From: Paraburkholderia atlantica
GTDB taxonomy: Bacteria; Pseudomonadota; Gammaproteobacteria; Burkholderiales; Burkholderiaceae
Length of the DNA: 64,000 nucleotides
Direction of reading: 5' to 3'
Assembly: GCF_009362785.1 (NCBI RefSeq)
Contig: NZ_WHNQ01000007.1
Span: 186,001 to 250,000, forward strand
Shown here: one piece after another, positions 60,661-64,000 of the stretch
Numbering within the stretch: position 1 is the first letter of the stretch
Layout of the letters: each line of letters begins with the position of its first letter
Notes under the pieces: generated by a model
What the model was told of the DNA's origin: nothing
Seen by the model: the letters and a program-made list of their open reading frames with translations, nothing else
Databases searched by the model: none
Program-made: the position numbers and the translations under genes

Positions 60661-61713
60661 TCAACGATCGGTCGGTACCGCCGCGAGTCCTTCGAGCAGC
60701 GCCTTATGAAACGCGTCCGGGTCCTGCACCTGCGGCGCGTGACCAAGCGTCGCAAACTCCACGAGCGTCGCATGCGGAATCGCCTTCGCGGCCGCGCGGC
60801 CCAGTTCAGGATAATGGCCGAGCTTCTCGCGCACTTCGGCCGGCGCCGCATCCTTGCCGATCGCAGTGGTGTCCTTCTGACCGATCAACAGCAACGTCGG
60901 CATGCTGAGCTGCCCCAGCTCATAAAAAACCGGCTGCGTGTAAATCATGTCGTACAGCAGCGCGGAATTCCACGCGACGATCTGCTTGCCCGGCCCGCGA
61001 TACATGCCCGCGAGCATCTGCACCCACGGTTCATAGTCCGCGCGCCATTGCCCCGCGTAATAGGTCGCCTGTTCGTAGCGACGAATGCCGTCGGCGCTGG
61101 TCTTCAGCTCCCGCTGATACCACTGGTCGACCGATAGCGACGGCACCCCCTTCGCCTTCCAGTCCTCGAGTCCGATCGGATTCACGAGCACCAGTTGCTG
61201 CGTTTCGCGCGGATACATCAGCGCATAGCGTACCGCGAGCATGCCGCCCGTCGAATGGCCGACCACCGTCACATCGCTGACGCCGAGCGACTCGAGCAGC
61301 GCATGGGTATTGCGCGCGAGCTGCTGGAAGCTGTACTGGTAACGCTCGGGCTTGCTCGATTTGCAAAAGCCGATCTGATCCGGTGCGATCACGCGATAAC
61401 CGGCATCGCTCAGCCGGCGAATCGTCGTATCCCATGTCGCCGAGCAAAAATTTTTGCCATGCAGCAACACCACGGTGCGGCCGTTCGGATGCGCGGGCTT
61501 CACGTCCATGTAGGCCATCTGCAAAGGCACGCCCTGCGACGTGAATTCGAAACGTTCCACCGGCGCCGGATAGCTGAAGCCCTGCAACTCAGGACCATAG
61601 GCCGGGCCGGAATCGTCGAGCGAAGACGCGGCCGCGGCGACGGACGCCGCGCACAGCACCGCACAGGCGCAGACACTCGACAGGGCAAGCAGGAATGAGT
61701 GGCGAAGATTCAT
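60661..61713 (-). CDS. Exported alpha/beta hydrolase
   Basis: A 350-residue serine hydrolase. A signal peptide (1-28, ending SVAAAAS) sends it to the periplasm. The oxyanion HGKNF, nucleophile elbow GHSTGG, acid in GQKDTTAIG and final histidine in LGHAPQ form a full triad. The ATG at 61713 begins the signal peptide. Bases 60804-60940 of this gene are repeated at 56160-56296, so this copy is the intact original. The stop is 128 bases from the IS1182 right end. The substrate is unknown. Confidence 0.9.
   Translation of the reverse strand: MNLRHSFLLALSSVCACAVLCAASVAAAASSLDDSGPAYGPELQGFSYPAPVERFEFTSQGVPLQMAYMDVKPAHPNGRTVVLLHGKNFCSATWDTTIRRLSDAGYRVIAPDQIGFCKSSKPERYQYSFQQLARNTHALLESLGVSDVTVVGHSTGGMLAVRYALMYPRETQQLVLVNPIGLEDWKAKGVPSLSVDQWYQRELKTSADGIRRYEQATYYAGQWRADYEPWVQMLAGMYRGPGKQIVAWNSALLYDMIYTQPVFYELGQLSMPTLLLIGQKDTTAIGKDAAPAEVREKLGHYPELGRAAAKAIPHATLVEFATLGHAPQVQDPDAFHKALLEGLAAVPTDR
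60804..60940 (-). repeat. 137-bp direct repeat, right copy (inside alpha/beta hydrolase gene)
   Basis: The same 137 bases as 56160-56296 with four mismatches. This copy is in the correct frame of the intact gene. Confidence 0.9.
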
Positions 61714-62190
61714 CGGGATGGTCTGTAAAAAACGCAACACGGATGCACGGGGAGTGGAGCGCACGATTCTACGATGCACCGCCGAACTCTGACGCCAGTC
61801 GTGCAGCGCAGACACGGCACGCGGCAGCACCGATGTGGCACGCATATTGCGGCCCTATGCTCGAGCATCGTCCGTACGCGACCTCGTGGCCAATGTGCTG
61901 CGCCGCACCGAAAAATGCGCCCTGACAGGCGATCGTTACAGGATGGTCGGCCACGCGGCCCCCGCAATAAACATTTATTCATTCGAGCCCAATCGGTGCT
62001 AGAACTGACTGACGGACTCGCGAAAAACAGGCAGCAAAGAACGGCAATGCGGTACGACTGCCAGGCAGCCCAAATCATCAGCGGAGAGGACGCGGCCAGA
62101 TCATCCCCGGGGGTATATCAATCAAGCAACCATCTTGCATGAGGTTGGCGTGAGTGCTGAAGGTCTCACGCCGATCGACAGGAGACAAAT
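61714..62190. other. Intergenic region upstream of glgC
   Basis: 477 bases between the divergent hydrolase and glgC genes. No gene is supported. It includes AT-rich promoter-like stretches (around 61968-61985) and the leader hairpin at 62147-62172. Confidence 0.4.
62147..62172 (+). promoter_or_regulatory. Leader hairpin directly upstream of the glgC ribosome site
   Basis: GGCGTGAG (62147-62154) and CTCACGCC (62165-62172) form a perfect 8-bp stem with the loop TGCTGAAGGT, 8 bases before the GGAGAC ribosome site. In E. coli CsrA represses glgC through leader GGA motifs, so a similar control is conceivable; the loop here has AGG, and the ribosome site has CAGGAG. Confidence 0.35.
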
Positions 62191-63456
62191 ATGAATACTC
62201 CGGCACGGCTGAACGACTTACAGCGCACTACCCTGGCGATCGTCCTCGCCGGCGGACGCGGCACCCGACTCGGGCCGCTGACGAACAAGCGTGTGAAGCC
62301 GGCGGTGCACTTCGGCGGCAAATACCGGATCATCGACTTTGCGCTGTCCAATTGCCTGAATTCCGGCATCCGCCGCATCGCGGTGGTCACGCAGTACAAG
62401 GCGCATTCGCTGCTGCGGCATCTGCAGCGCGGCTGGAGCTTCCTGCGCGGCGAGATGGGCGAGTTCATCGATCTGTGGCCCGCGCAGCAGCGCGTCGAAG
62501 GCGCGCACTGGTATCGCGGCACCGCCGACGCGGTGTTCCAGAACCTCGACATCATCCGCTCGATCCGTCCGAAGTATGTGGTCGTGCTCGCGGGCGACCA
62601 CATCTACAAGATGGACTACACGCGCATGATCGCCGATCACGCGGACAGCGGCGCCGACTGCACGGTCGGCTGCATCGAGGTGCCGCGCATGGACGCGGTC
62701 GCGTTCGGCGTGATGGCGGTCGACGAAAACCGCCGCGTGACCGGCTTCGTCGAAAAACCGGCCGACCCGCCCGCGATGCCCGGCCGGCCCGACATCGCGC
62801 TCGCGAGCATGGGCATCTACGTGTTCAACGCCGACTACCTGTACACGCAGCTCGAAGAGAACATCGCCGCGATCGATACCGACCACGACTTCGGCAAGGA
62901 CATCCTGCCGCGCGTCGTCACGCAGGGCGTGGCGATCGCGCATCCGTTCAGCATGTCGTGCGTGTCGTCGGACCCGAGCGTCGAGCCGTACTGGCGCGAC
63001 GTCGGCACGATCGACGCGTACTGGGCCGCGAACCTCGACCTCGCGTCGACGATCCCGACGCTCGACCTGTACGACGAGTCATGGCCGATCTGGACTTATC
63101 AGGAGCAGTTGCCGCCCGCGAAGTTCGTACGCGACATGAAGGGGCTGCAAGGCTCGGGCAACAACCTGATCGTCTGCGGCGGCTGCGTGATCTCGGGCTC
63201 GCAGATTTCGCGCTCGGTGCTGTCGTCGAACGTGAAAGTGAGTTCATTCTGTAATATCAATGAGGCAGTCTTGCTGCCGCAGGTCACGGTCGGTGCGAGT
63301 TGCCGCCTGCAGAAGGTGGTGATCGACCGCGGCTGCACGATTCCGGAAGGCACCGTGATCGGCGAAGACCCGGCGCGCGACGCCGAGCGCTTCTATCGCA
63401 CCGACGATGGCGTCGTGCTGGTCACGCAGGAAGCGCTGCGCAAGCATCCTAAGTAG
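62191..63456 (+). CDS. glgC: Glucose-1-phosphate adenylyltransferase (ADP-glucose synthase)
   Basis: A 421-residue enzyme that makes ADP-glucose from ATP and glucose-1-phosphate, the committed step of glycogen synthesis. The nucleotidyltransferase motif [29 protein letters not shown], the substrate motif GTADAVFQN and FVEKP are present; a left-handed beta-helix follows at the C-terminus ([20 protein letters not shown]). GGAGAC precedes the ATG. It is followed 137 bases later by glgA on the same strand, so both are probably one operon. Confidence 0.96.
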   Translation: MNTPARLNDLQRTTLAIVLAGGRGTRLGPLTNKRVKPAVHFGGKYRIIDFALSNCLNSGIRRIAVVTQYKAHSLLRHLQRGWSFLRGEMGEFIDLWPAQQRVEGAHWYRGTADAVFQNLDIIRSIRPKYVVVLAGDHIYKMDYTRMIADHADSGADCTVGCIEVPRMDAVAFGVMAVDENRRVTGFVEKPADPPAMPGRPDIALASMGIYVFNADYLYTQLEENIAAIDTDHDFGKDILPRVVTQGVAIAHPFSMSCVSSDPSVEPYWRDVGTIDAYWAANLDLASTIPTLDLYDESWPIWTYQEQLPPAKFVRDMKGLQGSGNNLIVCGGCVISGSQISRSVLSSNVKVSSFCNINEAVLLPQVTVGASCRLQKVVIDRGCTIPEGTVIGEDPARDAERFYRTDDGVVLVTQEALRKHPK

Positions 63457-63593
63457 CGCGCCCGCCGCATGCATGCACCGGCGGCCACGGCGCCGCCGGC
63501 CATGCCTTTCCTCGCTTCATCCGGCTTCACCCGCAACACCGCTGACCTTTTACCAACCCGAGCAACCCTGCCAACCCGACAGAGACCCGGCCA

Positions 63594-64000
63594 ATGACGA
63601 TTCGCGCCCTGCACGTCGCAAGCGAGCTGTATCCCCTTCTCAAAACGGGCGGTCTCGCCGACGTCGCGGGCGCGCTGCCGTCCGCGCTGATCGAGCGCGG
63701 CGCCGACGTGCGCGTGCTGCTGCCCGGTTTCCCGGCGGTACTCGCCGGCCTGCACGATCTGCAACCGTTCGCGCAACTGGGCAACCGCTTCGGCGCGCCG
63801 AACGTGACGCTCGAACGCGGCACGCTGCCCACCACCGGGCTCGCCGTCTACGTGATCCGCGCCGCGTCGCTATATGACCGCCCCGGCAACCCGTATCTGA
63901 ACGATGAACACGTGCCGTACGGCGATAACGCGCAGCGTTTCGCGCTGCTCGGCTGGGTCGCCGCGCAACTCGCGCAGCAGATGGACCCGACCTGGTCGCC
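63594..64000 (+). CDS. glgA: Glycogen synthase, N-terminal part (runs off window)
   Basis: The first 135 codons of a GT5-family glycogen synthase, which extends glucan chains using ADP-glucose. The N-terminal ADP-glucose site LHVASELYPLLKTGGLADV is exact, followed by GADVRVLLPGFPAV and LNDEHVPYGDNAQRFALLG. The rest lies beyond the window. It partners glgC. Confidence 0.95.
   Translation, partial: MTIRALHVASELYPLLKTGGLADVAGALPSALIERGADVRVLLPGFPAVLAGLHDLQPFAQLGNRFGAPNVTLERGTLPTTGLAVYVIRAASLYDRPGNPYLNDEHVPYGDNAQRFALLGWVAAQLAQQMDPTWS

Overview
The window is GC-rich chromosomal DNA whose gene content and arrangement point to a betaproteobacterium of the order Burkholderiales, most likely Paraburkholderia or a close relative. 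The markers are a Pseudomonas/Burkholderia-type arginine succinyltransferase operon with a two-subunit AstA and a neighbouring AraC-family ArgR, paired MdtB/MdtC-type RND pumps, and several EAL/HDOD proteins. This assignment is inference from gene content; no search was run.

Layout. 1-2.5 kb: the start of a CHASE3 sensor protein, an ammonium transporter behind a sigma-54 promoter with an NtrC-like site, and a fluoride exporter (crcB) behind a well-formed fluoride riboswitch. 2.5-6.6 kb: a minus-strand amidase / aldehyde dehydrogenase / RidA operon and a periplasmic BON protein. 6.7-14.4 kb: a signalling cluster with a soluble four-PAS histidine kinase, two FixJ/LuxR-type regulators and a single-domain receiver. 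It sits with a Tat-exported epoxide-hydrolase-like enzyme, a cytochrome P460 and an MFS transporter. Five near-identical inverted repeats (ATAC-N4-GTAT) lie in the promoters of this cluster and look like its operator. 14.4-24.5 kb: a possible small RNA, an IclR regulator and an MdtABC-type efflux operon. 24.5-32.3 kb: a small membrane protein, a peroxiredoxin and four c-di-GMP/HDOD proteins. 32.5-44.4 kb: arginine uptake (hisQ-hisM-hisP, argT), ArgR and the complete aruCFGDBE (ast) catabolic operon.

44.7-55.8 kb is a mosaic of single genes: a HipA-like fragment, a patatin, a BamE-like lipoprotein, a four-domain rhodanese, an LLM flavin oxidoreductase, an SDR, a double-glycine-leader peptide, LysR, EamA, a Cys-rich zinc-ribbon protein, a tiny lipoprotein and an O-methyltransferase. 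55.9-60.9 kb is an accessory segment. A 137-bp piece of the downstream alpha/beta hydrolase gene is repeated directly at its left side. Between the two copies lie an AT-richer pair of genes (a HEPN-motif/zinc-ribbon protein and a PD-(D/E)XK-like protein), transposase remnants and an intact IS1182-family element with perfect 22-bp ends. The window closes with the glycogen genes glgC and glgA (partial).

The most novel items are the HEPN/zinc-ribbon plus nuclease-like pair between direct repeats (a possible defence module), the orphan double-glycine-leader peptide, and the shared palindrome that ties the histidine kinase cluster to an epoxide hydrolase and cytochrome P460.
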